A DNA stretch of 64,000 bases from Heterocephalus glaber (GCF_000247695.1 NW_004624743.1:1810113-1874112); one strand, 5' to 3'; counted from the first letter of the stretch, positions 11,646 through 21,447 are shown. Made by a program: numbers and translations. The notes: generated from the sequence alone by a model not told the origin.

Positions 11646-14501
11646 TCAGTATTCTATCATCCACAGGCCTCATTAAGGGTTCTAGAGCAGCTAAAAAAGT
11701 CACTGACAGGTTTGAAAGAAAGATGCTGTTAGTGTATCACTGATTTGGATCTCATTTTTATTTCCAACATAGCATCATCAATTCATTCTCTCCCTCTTCT
11801 GCTGTACAGTTATTTTTCTGTACGTTCTAATGAAGCTCAATCGGTATTCAGGTGGTGCTGAGCACTGTATTAGGTACATTTTCCACACATGACCCTTAAG
11901 ATCTAATAGGTAAAATTCAAACACTTTGGCAAAATCTGGTCCCAGCTGTCCTTTCAAAATCCACTGTCCCCACTCCAAATTACTCTTGCTACACCAGCTG
12001 CCTTGAAGCTGCTCACTCAGGTGTGAAACAGGTAGGATGGCCCAACCAGGCTGGGCATGGACAGTCGTGGTCCTGCAGCATTTCTGGGTCACTTGCACCA
12101 GGCTGGCTAAGACCTGGTACCCAGACAGCATCTGGGCAGGAATGAGGATGTAGCATTCTATTGGTAGTGGGTGTCATCCCACAGAAGACAGAGTAAACAC
12201 ACTTCAACTACCTCTACCCTCTCTTCCACTAAATGTAGCTACAAAAGACAATACAGGCTTCAAGTATTTGAGGAATGGAAAGAAAATAGGAGCAGGAAAA
12301 TGAGGAAGAGCAGAACTGCCAATAGCACCGCACTGGTGGTAAGTTAAGTATCTCTTTCTGCTATCTCCCAGTGAAGGCAGCAACTGTTGAGACCTGGAAG
12401 AGGGCACAGGAGCCCAGAAGCCTTCCTGCTCATCCCTGAGTGGGTGGGAAAGGGAATGTTAACAGTCAGAGTGGGAAAAGCTTCCCCTTCTCTTAGCTCT
12501 TTCTTCTTTTCTTTGTACCCTCTCTCTCTCCATCACTCTCCCTTCCTTGCTTTGTTGTTGTTATTTATATCAACAGTCCCAAAGCAATTCTACAGGAGGA
12601 CTCAACAGCAACAACAGGAAGCTACAGAAGCCAGAACTTATATACAGAGCAACGCAACTTATCCATTCTCAGGAGCAGAAACTAGGAAGGGGGAGGAGTT
12701 TACAGCCTGAGATATCTGTGGAAAAAATAAGAGAAAGCCTAAGAACTGTAGTGTCAGAATCCTAGGAAAGGGAAAAGGTACAGTGCAGAAGACATGTTAA
12801 AGAAATAATGGCTGAAATTTTCCAAATTTGATGAACACCCAACCCTACAGATTCAAGGTGCTCAGTGAGTCCCAAATGGTATAATCCCAAAGAAATCCAG
12901 ACTCAGATATATCAGAATCAAAGTGCTGAAAAGTGAAGGCAAAGAAAATAGTCATAAAAGCAAACAGAGAAAAATAACCCATGTTTTATGAGGGGACAAC
13001 TATTCAGATAACTGTAGCTCTCTCCTAAGCAGCCATGGAGACCAAAAGAAAGCAGAACAGTCAGAAAAGAAAGTCAGAAGTCTAGGGGCAGTAGAAACAT
13101 CTGCTAGCAATGATAGTGACACAGACATTTTCAGATGAAGGAAAGCCAGAGAGTGTGTTGACAGGAGACCTGCTTTCAAACAATTGCTAGAAGGTCTTCA
13201 GACAGAAGGAAAATAGTACGAGAAGAAAACGTTTAGCATAATACTTACAGGACAAGTGTTAGTTACATGTGCCCTCTAGTGGTGTGTGTTATGTACAAGT
13301 ACCAGACACCTACAAAAGATAAAACCTAGCTAAGTGTTTAAAACCAGAAGCCAGCTGGTTGAGATCCTTATGATATGAGAAACATTATCATATTCTTCTA
13401 TAAAGCTCATAATTTTCAAGAGCTGGAGGACTTTTTTACCTTAGGATATTTGTGAAACTTTCCACACCAAATCCCAATATTCCTGTATAACTAATCTTTC
13501 CTCTTAGAACTGGGACACTTTTAAGTTTGCTTTAAACAACATGCAAAGTAACCACTGTTCATCCAGTTAATATAATATGGCACCAGGTAATGGAAATAAA
13601 ATGAAAAACTTATTACACAATTCATTATGCAATTACACACAGATTTGAAAGGTGCCATCCAGAAAGACTGCCGTAGGTGTACAATAGGTTCCTACTGATA
13701 GAGGGTTGGTCTAGTCTAGGATAGTGGAATTTTGGAAGTGAGAATGAAATCTGAAAAGCCTTGAAACACAAGAGTTTAATCAGAAGAAAAGGGGTACCAA
13801 AATAATACATGCAAAGTCCTAGAGATACTTGGAAAGACTGAAGGATGGTCCCTATGCACAGAGTTCAAAAGAGGTTGAGCTTGTACAAGGTGAGGCTAGC
13901 CAAGTACCAGGAGTCTGAAGTTCATCCTGAGAACAATGAGAAACAATGGAAGGGTTTAACAATCTGATTTGGTAGTCTGATTTACATCTCCCAGTGTTCA
14001 CTTGGAAAGGCGTGGAAAATGAATTTGAGGGAGTAAGAACGGATGCCCACACTAGCTGAAGCAATGCAAAAAAGACATGACAAACGCTGAGACAGGCAGG
14101 TGGCAGCAGAGATAGAAAACTGACAAATACTTAGGAGGTGAAGCGGTTAAGCGTGACGATATGGATGGCGTAGAGTTCTGGGGAACAGAGACAAGGTGAC
14201 CACTTGACTTTCTCACCAACACAGTGGCTGGGGAGACCCAGGACAAACAGTGAGTTGTTGAGAGACAAAAGTTTCCCTCTTAAAAAGCGAAATTTTTGAC
14301 TGCAAAGCGCACTACTTTGTTGAATACTAGGACTGGCAGAGGACCATGAAGTTCCCCCAGCAGAGCCTCTGCTTTAATCAGTGCTCTACCCCACTGCACT
14401 CATAACCTCACCTCGCGCTGCTAGGCATGTCCTCAAGTCCCTGCCACCCGCAATTTCACCAGATTTTTGCTGTGTACTTCGAAGTCCAGCTCAAAAGTCA
14501 C

Positions 14502-14506
14502 CTCCT
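14502..14506. repeat. Target-site duplication, left copy (CTCCT)
   Basis: These five bases precede the TG of the 5' LTR and recur directly after the CA of the 3' LTR at 26256-26260. A 5-bp duplication is the integration footprint. Confidence 0.9.
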
Positions 14507-14529
14507 TGTGGAGAACACCTTGAAATAAG

Positions 14530-14725
14530 ATGGAATTGTATAACCCTAAAGTGTGCTGCAACCCTAAAAGTGTGCTGTGACTTTAAGTGTGCTGTAACCA
14601 TAAGATATGAAAGTAGAATCTTAAGCGGTATGGAACTGATAAGGGTGTAGCCCAAACTGGACGGGGCGTACCCTGAATTGGACACAGGGCATACCCTGAA
14701 TTGGGCAGAGTATGCCCCAAACTGG
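14530..14725 (+). repeat. U3 tandem repeats of the 5' LTR
   Basis: Two repeat families lie upstream of the TATA box. The first has units of about 17-18 bp of the form aaccctaaagtgtgctgt (14540-14600). The second has units containing gtaccctgaattgg and gcccaaactggac (14650-14730). Such arrays commonly carry enhancer sites, but that role is inferred here. Confidence 0.75.
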
Positions 14726-14773
14726 ACAGTGTGATAAGTCTGAACCAAAACCACAAATGCCCAGTTAGAATAG

Positions 14774-14780
14774 TATAAAA
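14774..14780 (+). promoter_or_regulatory. TATA box of the 5' LTR
   Basis: TATAAAA is followed by GGAGCTGAAGACTCC. Transcription (start of R) is expected about 25-30 bases downstream, near 14,803-14,808. Confidence 0.75.
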
Positions 14781-15038
14781 GGAGCTGAAGACTCCAAGCA
14801 AGTCGTCGATCCATCCACCAACCAGTCGACCAGTCGATCTGCTGATCTGACTACCCACCGAGACATCTGCACACCTGATCCCGCTGGAAGGAGCAGCGCC
14901 GCCGACCAGACGAGACCAGAGGACGAGGCAAGCGGAGAGACGGACAGCCTAGCGCCGACTCGACGCCCTTCGTCTACGGATCGGACCCTCTGACCCCACG
15001 GGAGGAAATGTCGCGCTCCCACAAGGACTTGCGCAGTA

Positions 15039-15044
15039 CAGGTA
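15039..15044 (+). promoter_or_regulatory. Candidate splice donor inside the 5' LTR
   Basis: ACAG|GTACAG (cut after 15041) lies downstream of the inferred cap site. Foamy viruses keep their major donor in R, so this is a reasonable candidate for making env and accessory mRNAs. No transcript data support it here. Confidence 0.35.
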
Positions 15045-15194
15045 CAGGGACGAGGTAATTGGCAGACTTAATATTGTGTGATAATTGTATTGAAGTGAAG
15101 TGTATTGAAGTGAAATCATAACAATATAGAATAAGTGTGTGAACTGCCACCCGAGTCTGAGTCCTCTTTACCCATCGTACCTGCTCACGACAGC

Positions 15195-15212
15195 TGGCGT
15201 AGTCGGCAGGAT
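15195..15212 (+). promoter_or_regulatory. Primer-binding site, tRNA-Ser type
   Basis: TGGCGTAGTCGGCAGGAT begins two bases after the LTR. It is complementary over 18 bases to the 3' end of a tRNA-Ser (…ATCCTGCCGACTACG plus CCA). Ser primers are known for the ERV-S group of class III elements. Foamy viruses and lentiviruses generally use tRNA-Lys. Confidence 0.88.
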
Positions 15213-15492
15213 CTGTCGAAGCAGGCCAGAATTAGTTTAAAGGGATAAGGTCTTAAGGTCAGAGGTTAAACTTAAGGACAAATACCATTTGTGAATCGGA
15301 GAGAGAGAGAGGAGGTACTTGGGAAGGACAACTCTGGAAACTCACCAATCTGGAGGAAGACCCGGACCAAACTTCCAATCTCAAACTGACACCCAAATAG
15401 AGGAGTCTCAGGACGGTGTAAGCCAACTCCGGAGCTCTGGTCGGGGCTGAGAAACGAGGAAGAGCCGCGCACCATTCTGGACTCCATAGCCC

Positions 15493-15506
15493 TAGAAAAG
15501 ATCTTT
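15493..15506. repeat. L1 target-site duplication, left copy
   Basis: TAGAAAAGATCTTT occurs here and again at 15925-15938, bracketing the L1 insertion. Confidence 0.9.
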
Positions 15507-15924
15507 TTTTTTTTTTTTTAGGTATACAATATAATGACATTCATCATTGGAAATTTGCACCTTTACATAGTCTCTCTTGGTTCTTATTTTTCACCCTTGC
15601 CCAGCCCTCCCTTCAACCCCTCCATCCCTCCCTATTTACAAAGATTTTGTTCCTATTTTTCCATTTTCTCATATTAATCCCATTCCCTTCTATCCTTTCC
15701 CTTAGCCCTCCCACTTCCTTCCCCCTTGCCCCTTTTCTTCCTATTTCACATGACCTATTATACATTTAGTCCTTATTTACACTTTCAGTTTCTCACACCA
15801 GAGAAACTATTCGGTATTTACACGTGAGTCCTATTTATTTCACTTAAGAGTATCACCTCAATGTGCATCCACTTAGCTATAAATGTCTCTAATTTCTCAT
15901 TTTTTATGACTGAGTCATAAAAAA
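15507..15924 (-). mobile_element. 5'-truncated L1 3' end inserted in the provirus leader
   Basis: The + strand starts with a poly-T tract (the L1 poly-A tail) and then shows the pyrimidine-rich complement of the L1 3' UTR. The ACACCAGAGAAAC and ATTTCACTTAAGAGTAT motifs are the same as in the L1 copies at 0.7 kb and 54.8 kb. Perfect 14-bp duplications flank it. The insertion happened after proviral integration, so L1 was active recently in this lineage. Confidence 0.95.
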
Positions 15925-15938
15925 TAGAAAAGATCTTT
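15925..15938. repeat. L1 target-site duplication, right copy
   Basis: TAGAAAAGATCTTT matches 15493-15506 exactly. Confidence 0.9.
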
Positions 15939-17297
15939 ATAGTACTACTAGCAGCAACTATAATCTCATTTGGAATTGCAATTGGCACAGCAGCCGAAAA
16001 GGGATATAAACTGGCATATCTGTCTTTATATTTCCTCATACTCATATTCTATAGCATCCTAAATTATTGGAATCACTTCTGAATAATCCCAAAAATCACA
16101 AAATGCTGGCTAAATTTAAAAAACAATCAAACCGAAACCAGATACTGTGGATACAGACAACGACCGATGGCAGAAGGCAAAAAAGATAGTCAAAGGAAAA
16201 TGTAGATATAAGGAAGTAGATATAAAGGCTACATTAACAGATCCTAATGTGATACAACCTATATTAGAAAGAGCTTCACAACCTGAGGTCCCAAGCATAT
16301 TGCTGAAAACAATAGATACAGATAACGATAGACTGAAAGGAAAAGCCATGGCTCAGAAAATAGTAGGAAAATTCAAGGGTACTAACTCATTTAAGCAGCT
16401 AGCCGAACGTGAGGGCCCGGCAGTCCCACCCAGAAAGAACTGGGAGGTTTTTCTGGTCACTAAGACTAGCATCAGTACTCCAAGTAGATTTACAAACCCA
16501 CCGGTGGAAGAAGCTTCCAAAATAAGAGAGGAAATTAGACCTCTTAAAGGAACAGAGTTAACTCAAATAAGACAAGAATTTGCACAGAACGGTAAGGGGG
16601 ACGCCTCATACTTACATGCAATGTGGGATAAAGGAGCAGATACTATAATGTTAACAAGTGGAGAAATGACTAGAATTAAAAATATAATAGAAAATCCTAG
16701 TGTACAGGAAAATCTACCACAGCTTATAGAGCACAATCAAGGTGAGACACATTCACTAATGGACTGGTATGCATATGCAGTACAAATGACATATCCTACA
16801 ATAGATCTTACGAAATGGGAAGCAGAGACAAAATGGAATACATGGGATCAAGGAATAGACTTAGTCAGGACATTAGGAGTAATAGGAATGGTATATTCAA
16901 GAGCACTTACACCACATGAAACAATATTAACACCAGGTTTCAGGAAAATCATCCTAAAGGGAGCACCAAACCATTTAAAAATAATAATAAGACCAAATGT
17001 ACAGTCAGCTAGAACAATTGGAGACATGATTAATTTTCTAAAAGAAAACAGAGAATTAGAAAAAACAAATGTCATGAGCTTTGCTGCAGACAATGTGACA
17101 AACAACAACATAAAAAAGAAAAAGGGAATATTCAATAGATTCAACAATGTACAACCAATGAGAAATGATAATAGACAACCAAATACAGGACAGATGAACA
17201 ACCAACAATTTCAAAATGAGACAAGACAAGGAAGATACCAGCCCACATATCGTTATCCAAACAGATACCAAGGAAACAACAACAGAGGCACGAATTT

Positions 17298-17304
17298 TTT
17301 TTTA
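17298..17304 (+). promoter_or_regulatory. -1 ribosomal frameshift slippery heptamer U UUU UUA
   Basis: In the gag frame the codons read AAT TTT TTT TTA GGG, giving the canonical X XXY YYZ heptamer. The protease frame is exactly the -1 frame from this point and is open across it. This is the same heptamer used by lentiviruses such as HIV-1. Confidence 0.88.
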
Positions 17305-17314
17305 GGGAAAGGAG

Positions 17315-17338
17315 GTCTGGGCAGACAGTGGCCCAGAC
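17315..17338 (+). promoter_or_regulatory. Frameshift-stimulating hairpin
   Basis: GTCTGGGC (17315-17322) and GCCCAGAC (17331-17338) form a perfect 8-bp stem with an 8-base loop. It starts 10 bases after the slippery heptamer. The position and G/C content are as expected for a -1 frameshift stimulator. Confidence 0.82.
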
Positions 17339-17813
17339 AGCCCAGACAGAATCAATACTTCAACCAACCCCGCAGATTCTATCAAGCAAGGATCCAAGGC
17401 CGTGGATTAGGATACCGATAATACTACACAAGAAACCCATACCAACAGCATGGCTAGTAGATACAGGGAGTGACATTAGCATATTCAAAGACATAATATT
17501 ACCAAAGATACATAACACAAAAAACATGATACGAATACAAGGAATTACAGGAAACATAATTACACTAAACAAAATAAGGGCAAGATTAGAGATATACGAC
17601 AAAATAATAGAATGCAAAATGTATACTGGAAATGTATCACACAATATATTAGGCATGGATATAATATCTAAGATATGGAACCATTGGAAATACATAAGAA
17701 ATTGCATAAAACCAGAACACGTATGCCTAACACAAGTAAAAATAGATCCTATACAATTACCTCAAATACCAAACTCTTTCACAAGCCAATACCCAATCAA
17801 GGGTGGATTATAA
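17328..17813 (+). pseudogene. pro: Retroviral aspartic protease domain
   Basis: The segment PWIRIPIILHKKPIPTAWLV leads into the catalytic DTGS (codons 17460-17471). It is followed by a flap-like IQGITGNII and the C-terminal NILGMDII, where the family has an I-L-G-x-D motif. These are the three hallmarks of retropepsins, which cut Gag and Pol as dimers. The open frame is entered by frameshift from gag and does not need its own start. It ends at an in-frame TAA before the reverse transcriptase, which continues in the same frame. Confidence 0.85.
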
Positions 17814-18830
17814 GACATTACAGACACAATAGCATTATTACAAGAGGAAGATGTGATAGAACATACATCAAGCTTTAATTATAACAGCCCCATATGGCCA
17901 GTAAAGAAACCATCAGGCACCTGGAGACTAACAATAGATTATAGAAACATCAATAAATTAACTCCAAACATGCCAGGAAGTTTGCCAGAACTAGAAGATA
18001 TTACAAAGAAAATTAACACATTTGCACCATCATTTCTAGCAACAATTGACCTAAAAAATATGTTTTTCTGTATACCATTACATGAGGATTCCAGGGCAAT
18101 GACAACATTCACATGGGATAACAAACAATATAGATTTAAAAGATTACCACAAGGACATAAGAATAGCCCTATAATAGCACATAATGCATTACAATTTACA
18201 TTAAACAAGATGCCAAAAGATAAAGACATACTGATACTATCATATGTGGATGATATATTGGTAGGAGGAAAGCAGGAAAAGAAAGTCAAAGACACATTAG
18301 ACAAATTAGTACAAATATTAAGACAGGATGGATGGACAGTTAATGATGATAAAGTACAACAGCCTAGCACATCAGTTAAATTTCTAGGTATACAATGGAC
18401 TATTGAGGGACCTACAATCCCACAAACAGTATTAGATAAAATACAAATAATTAAGGACCCTACAAATAAAAAAGAATTACAACAGCTATTAGGCCTTTTC
18501 AACTTCTGGAGAAATCATATCCCATATATCCAAAACATTGTGAAACCCTTACATAATATCACTAAGAAAGCATCTGATTTTAGATGGACAGAAAATGAAA
18601 AACAGATATTAAACAGTCTCAAAGAATTATGTGAGACATATAAATCATTAAATTACCCCAAACAGGGAGATATAATAGTTCTAGATATCTTATTCCACCA
18701 AGAATATAGAAATTGGAACCTATTTATAAAAAATAATACAGAATTAAGACCTGTAGGCTTTTTCTGTAAAAAATTCCCATGGTCAGACCATAAATATTCA
18801 ATACTTGAAAAAACAATATGGACAACTTAG
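17814..18830 (+). pseudogene. pol: Reverse transcriptase domain
   Basis: Fingers and palm motifs appear in order: SPIWPVKKPSGTWRLTIDYR, LATIDLKNMFF with the first catalytic Asp, LPQGHKNSP, and SYVDDILVGG with YVDD at 18243-18254. They are followed by the FLGIQWT thumb-proximal motif and QQLLGLFNFWRNHIP. LPQG is followed by HKNSP, as in class III elements, where many other retroviruses have a Phe. The segment ends at an in-frame TAG. Reverse transcriptase copies the genomic RNA using the tRNA primer, here inferred to be tRNA-Ser. Confidence 0.9.
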
Positions 18831-19800
18831 GAAGCAATTCGGACATGTAGCAGTTTACTAACTGACAGACCCATAATCTTTAGATCTGAGGTACCTATCC
18901 TCCGGTGGATACAATCAGACCCAAGGGAAACAGCCACAAGACCGCTGGATGCGAAAGTCGTACACTGGAAATGGTTCTTGGAGTCAGCCCTGAGCAGAGG
19001 GACAGTGGTAGCAAAGGGGTTGCTGCCCTCTCTATCCCAAAGTGCTCTGATGCACCAGGGGACGGATCCAGAACCCTGTGACATGATAAGTGCAACAGAG
19101 GAGCTGGGAAAACCTATAATCTCCCCGCCGGATATGATCACCCTACCCCAAAAGAGGCATGCACTTGGACAATGGGGACCACCTATATACGATAACTCCT
19201 TGCCTAACGCATGGTTCACGGATGGATCTGCGTCACAAAACGGTGGAACCATACACTGGAAAGCGGTGGCTTATAGACCTGGGGATGGTATGGTAAAAAC
19301 CAAGGAAGGTACATCAAAATCTGCTCAACATGCAGAAGTATTAGCAGTAGCAATGGCATGTGAACAATCAAAATTGGAAAAACGAGAGAAAATATATATA
19401 TTCACAGATTCATGGGTCGTAGCCAATGGTATAAACATGTGGGCATCTAAATGGAAGGAAAATTCTTGGAAAATCAATGATAAACCAATATGGTCGAAAG
19501 AAGCCTGGGAAACTACAGAATCAGCCTCCAGACAAATGAAAATGTATGTAACCCATGTCTCAGCACATACTAGAAAGAAAGACATTACATCAACACTAAA
19601 TGATAAGGTAGATAAATTTAGTAAGATATGCACAACAACAGTCACACCTCTTAAACTTAGAAGACAGTGGAAAGCACAGCATACAGAACACGACAGAAAC
19701 ACAAAAAGAAACCAACACAAACAACTAACAACCAAAGTAAAAGGTACCTGGGAAATCATACCAAAACAACAACCAAGATTAACCAACGAACATATCCTAC
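18831..19800 (+). pseudogene. pol: Connection and RNase H domain
   Basis: The open frame continues from the reverse transcriptase after the TAG. The RNase H core shows AWFTDGSAS (first Asp), SAQHAEVLAVA (Glu), IFTDSWVVANG (Asp) and VSAHTRKKD before LNDKVD (last Asp). RNase H removes the RNA strand of the RNA-DNA hybrid. The part at 18840-19300 is visibly less A-rich than the flanking pol sequence. Confidence 0.87.
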
Positions 19801-20613
19801 AAATCCATAAGATGTTAGGACACTTAGGAACCCATCCCACATTTAAATGGATCCAAGATAGACATTTACCATCAACATGGCACTCAGTAAAAAATGCAAT
19901 AAAACTATGTAGAAACTGTCCTTCTAATAAATTAAAATTCAACCAAAAAAGAGTTGGAGAACTCATATACTAGACCAGGATTTAATAGGCTAGTACAAAT
20001 AGATTTCATTGGACCACTAAAGGATAAATTAAATCTATATATGTGCACAATGGTAGACACAACAACAGGTTTAGGACTAGCAAGACATGGGAAGTCACCC
20101 ACCTCCGGACTAACAATACTTACAATACAAACATGGATAGCACAATATGGTCACCCATAAATAATAGAATCTGACCAAGGATCACATTTCACATCAAAAA
20201 TTGTACAAAAATTCACCAAAAGCGAAGGCATACTTTGGAACTTCCATTTACCATACAATCCAACAGCTAGTGGATCCATAGAACGATTTAATGCACTATT
20301 AAAAACTACATTACATAGTACAACAGGCACCATATCACACCAAATCGCTGAAGCACTTCACATATTGAACAACAGACCAAGACCATATAGAGGTACACCT
20401 ATAGAAGAAGCATTTGAGAATAAACACAAACCATACATAATTCAAATGACAACACCAGATAAGAAAATATCAAGGAACTATAAAGCCATATACAAAGACC
20501 ATAAAAACAACATACACCCAACAGAAATAACAGCACAAGGCACACACAACACAGTATGAACCACAAATGACAAAGGTAAATTAAACCAAGTTAGACTGGA
20601 TAACATAGCATAA
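19780..20613 (+). pseudogene. pol: Integrase
   Basis: The zinc-binding N-terminus has IHKMLGHLG histidines and the CRNC pair. The catalytic core shows QIDFIGPL (first Asp), IESDQGSHF (second Asp) and SGSIERFN (Glu), which fits the D,D-35-E pattern. A frameshift near 19945-19970 separates the zinc domain from the core. TAA 20158-20160 interrupts the core and TGA 20557-20559 the C-terminal domain. The 5-bp target duplication is consistent with its expected activity when the provirus integrated. Confidence 0.88.
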
Positions 20614-20651
20614 AGGATACAAATAGTAACTAGATTCCATCGTGATTCCAG

Positions 20652-20903
20652 ATGGAATGCAACCAAACAAGGATAAAGATGGCAAACTTCGTAAGAAGAT
20701 CTATCAGGATTCTGAAGATCATAGTCATTACCATCATCATACTATATATAATAACATTCATAATCTCTGCCATAATACACACACAAGATCACTGCAAAAC
20801 AATACGGAAGTGGACAAATCCCACAGAGAACACAACCAAAACAAAAAATTTCTTTGGCTATTTGGCAAACCACACAATATGCATCATAGATTATCACCTA
20901 TAA
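20652..20903 (+). CDS. Small single-pass membrane protein ORF overlapping the start of env (unknown)
   Basis: This 83-codon frame starts at an ATG 39 bases after the end of pol. The N-terminus is basic (RRSIRILK). Residues of about 22-43 form one long Ile-rich transmembrane segment. The C-terminal part carries N-linked sequons (NTT, NHT). The charge distribution predicts N-in, C-out topology. Its last 25 bases overlap the first ATG of a signal-peptide-like env start at 20879 in another frame. Two readings are possible: a separate accessory membrane protein encoded just before env, or the leader of env, foamy virus-style, cut off by a frameshift in this copy. I do not recognise homology to any named protein. 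Confidence 0.55.
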   Translation: MECNQTRIKMANFVRRSIRILKIIVITIIILYIITFIISAIIHTQDHCKTIRKWTNPTENTTKTKNFFGYLANHTICIIDYHL

Positions 20904-21447
20904 TGATGACATTAATAATAATTGGAACATCTAGTGCTAGTAATAATACTACCACAACTAGTACAACTACTACTACTATAACCACAACCACGACAGGCAC
21001 TACAACAAATCCTATCCAAACATTAAAGTTCAACTATCCAGTGAAGAAAACACACAACACCACAGGAAAAATATTAAGATATTGGGATCATCATACACTA
21101 TTAAATACACATTATGGAGTTCATGACTTCTTCCAGAAATACCAATATTGCAGAAAAGAAATTAACTGATACAACCCATCATGCACTCCATGGAACAATG
21201 CAGTATGTTACAAGTTACAACCAATATCGCATTTACATAAACAAGTAGAAGGAGAAGACATCTACATGATGAAAACAATCCAATTAGATGCTCAGGAAAC
21301 ACATTATGGAGACAGGCAACACAAGCTAGAGCCACATACAATATACGGTGGAATGAAGAAGAACTCAAACAAACCACAACCCTATACAGACCAGGACAAC
21401 AGTTCTACTGTATGGCAGAACAATCACAAACAACATTCTCATGAGAT

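Larger units (their letters stand above)
2863..14501. other. Intergenic region between CKMT2 and the provirus
   Basis: No exon is recognisable on either strand. The stretch holds B1-dID and ID SINEs, a CA repeat, an LTR-like remnant near 11.3-11.6 kb and long AT-rich unique DNA (7.2-8.1 kb and 12.8-14.4 kb). Open frames are short and show no family resemblance. The region before the retrovirus insertion would originally have been the distal upstream region of ZCCHC9. Confidence 0.6.
14507..15192 (+). repeat. 5' LTR (686 bp)
   Basis: It starts TGTGGAGAAC and ends CTCACGACA, with the usual TG...CA ends. It differs from the 3' LTR at about nine positions and lacks one 35-bp unit. U3 holds tandem repeats and a TATAAAA box. 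No AATAAA hexamer was seen, so its polyadenylation signal must be non-canonical. Confidence 0.95.
15390..16082 (+). pseudogene. Hydrophobic open frame in the retroviral leader, split by an L1
   Basis: The segments 15390-15506 and 15939-16082 lie in one reading frame across the L1 duplication. The second segment, which ends at TGA 16080-16082, encodes two strongly hydrophobic stretches of about 17-20 residues. They are separated by a short charged loop (TAAEKGYK). That pattern suggests a small two-pass membrane protein. I see no ATG in the first segment, so the start may come from splicing, from a non-AUG codon, or may have been lost. It lies just upstream of gag. I do not recognise the family. 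Confidence 0.4.
16103..17421 (+). pseudogene. gag: Retroviral gag (capsid and nucleocapsid), open from about 16120 but start codon out of frame
   Basis: The long open frame runs from about 16120 to the TAA at 17419-17421, roughly 430 codons. The best ATG, at 16103 with A at -3, is in a different frame, so one small indel near the start probably disrupts this copy. The first 60 residues contain two copies of a DTDNDR motif. Residues of about 130-310, counted from 16147, look like a capsid core (MWDKGADTIML, LMDWYAYAVQMTYP). The last 100 residues are rich in Arg, Gln, Asn and Gly and end RIQGRGLGYR. They contain no cysteine, so there is no CCHC zinc knuckle. That resembles the Gly-Arg-rich tail of foamy virus Gag more than orthoretroviral nucleocapsids. 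Gag overlaps pro in the -1 frame. Confidence 0.82.
17305..20613 (+). pseudogene. pol: Retroviral pol (protease, RT, RNase H, integrase), broken
   Basis: Pol follows the frameshift site in the -1 frame. Protease, reverse transcriptase, RNase H and the integrase zinc domain are all in that frame. Breaks are TAA at 17811-17813, TAG at 18828-18830, a frameshift between about 19945 and 19970, TAA at 20158-20160 and TGA at 20557-20559. The last open stretch ends at TAA 20611-20613. I see no dUTPase, which ERV-L elements usually carry after integrase. The overall layout is class III-like. Five breaks against about 1.3 percent LTR divergence suggest a copy that was defective early or decayed under no selection. 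Confidence 0.9.

Noticed and set aside
16848..17271. Minus-strand frames rich in Phe, Leu and Ile opposite gag
   Set aside because: They are the mirror of A-rich gag codons and lack any recognisable domain; similar shadows occur opposite pol and env.
19325..19966. 213-codon minus-strand frame opposite RNase H/integrase
   Set aside because: Composition is the complement of the A-rich plus-strand pol; no start context or homology.
20652..20903. Calling the small membrane ORF a Vpu homologue
   Set aside because: Only size and position resemble it; predicted topology is opposite and no sequence similarity is apparent.
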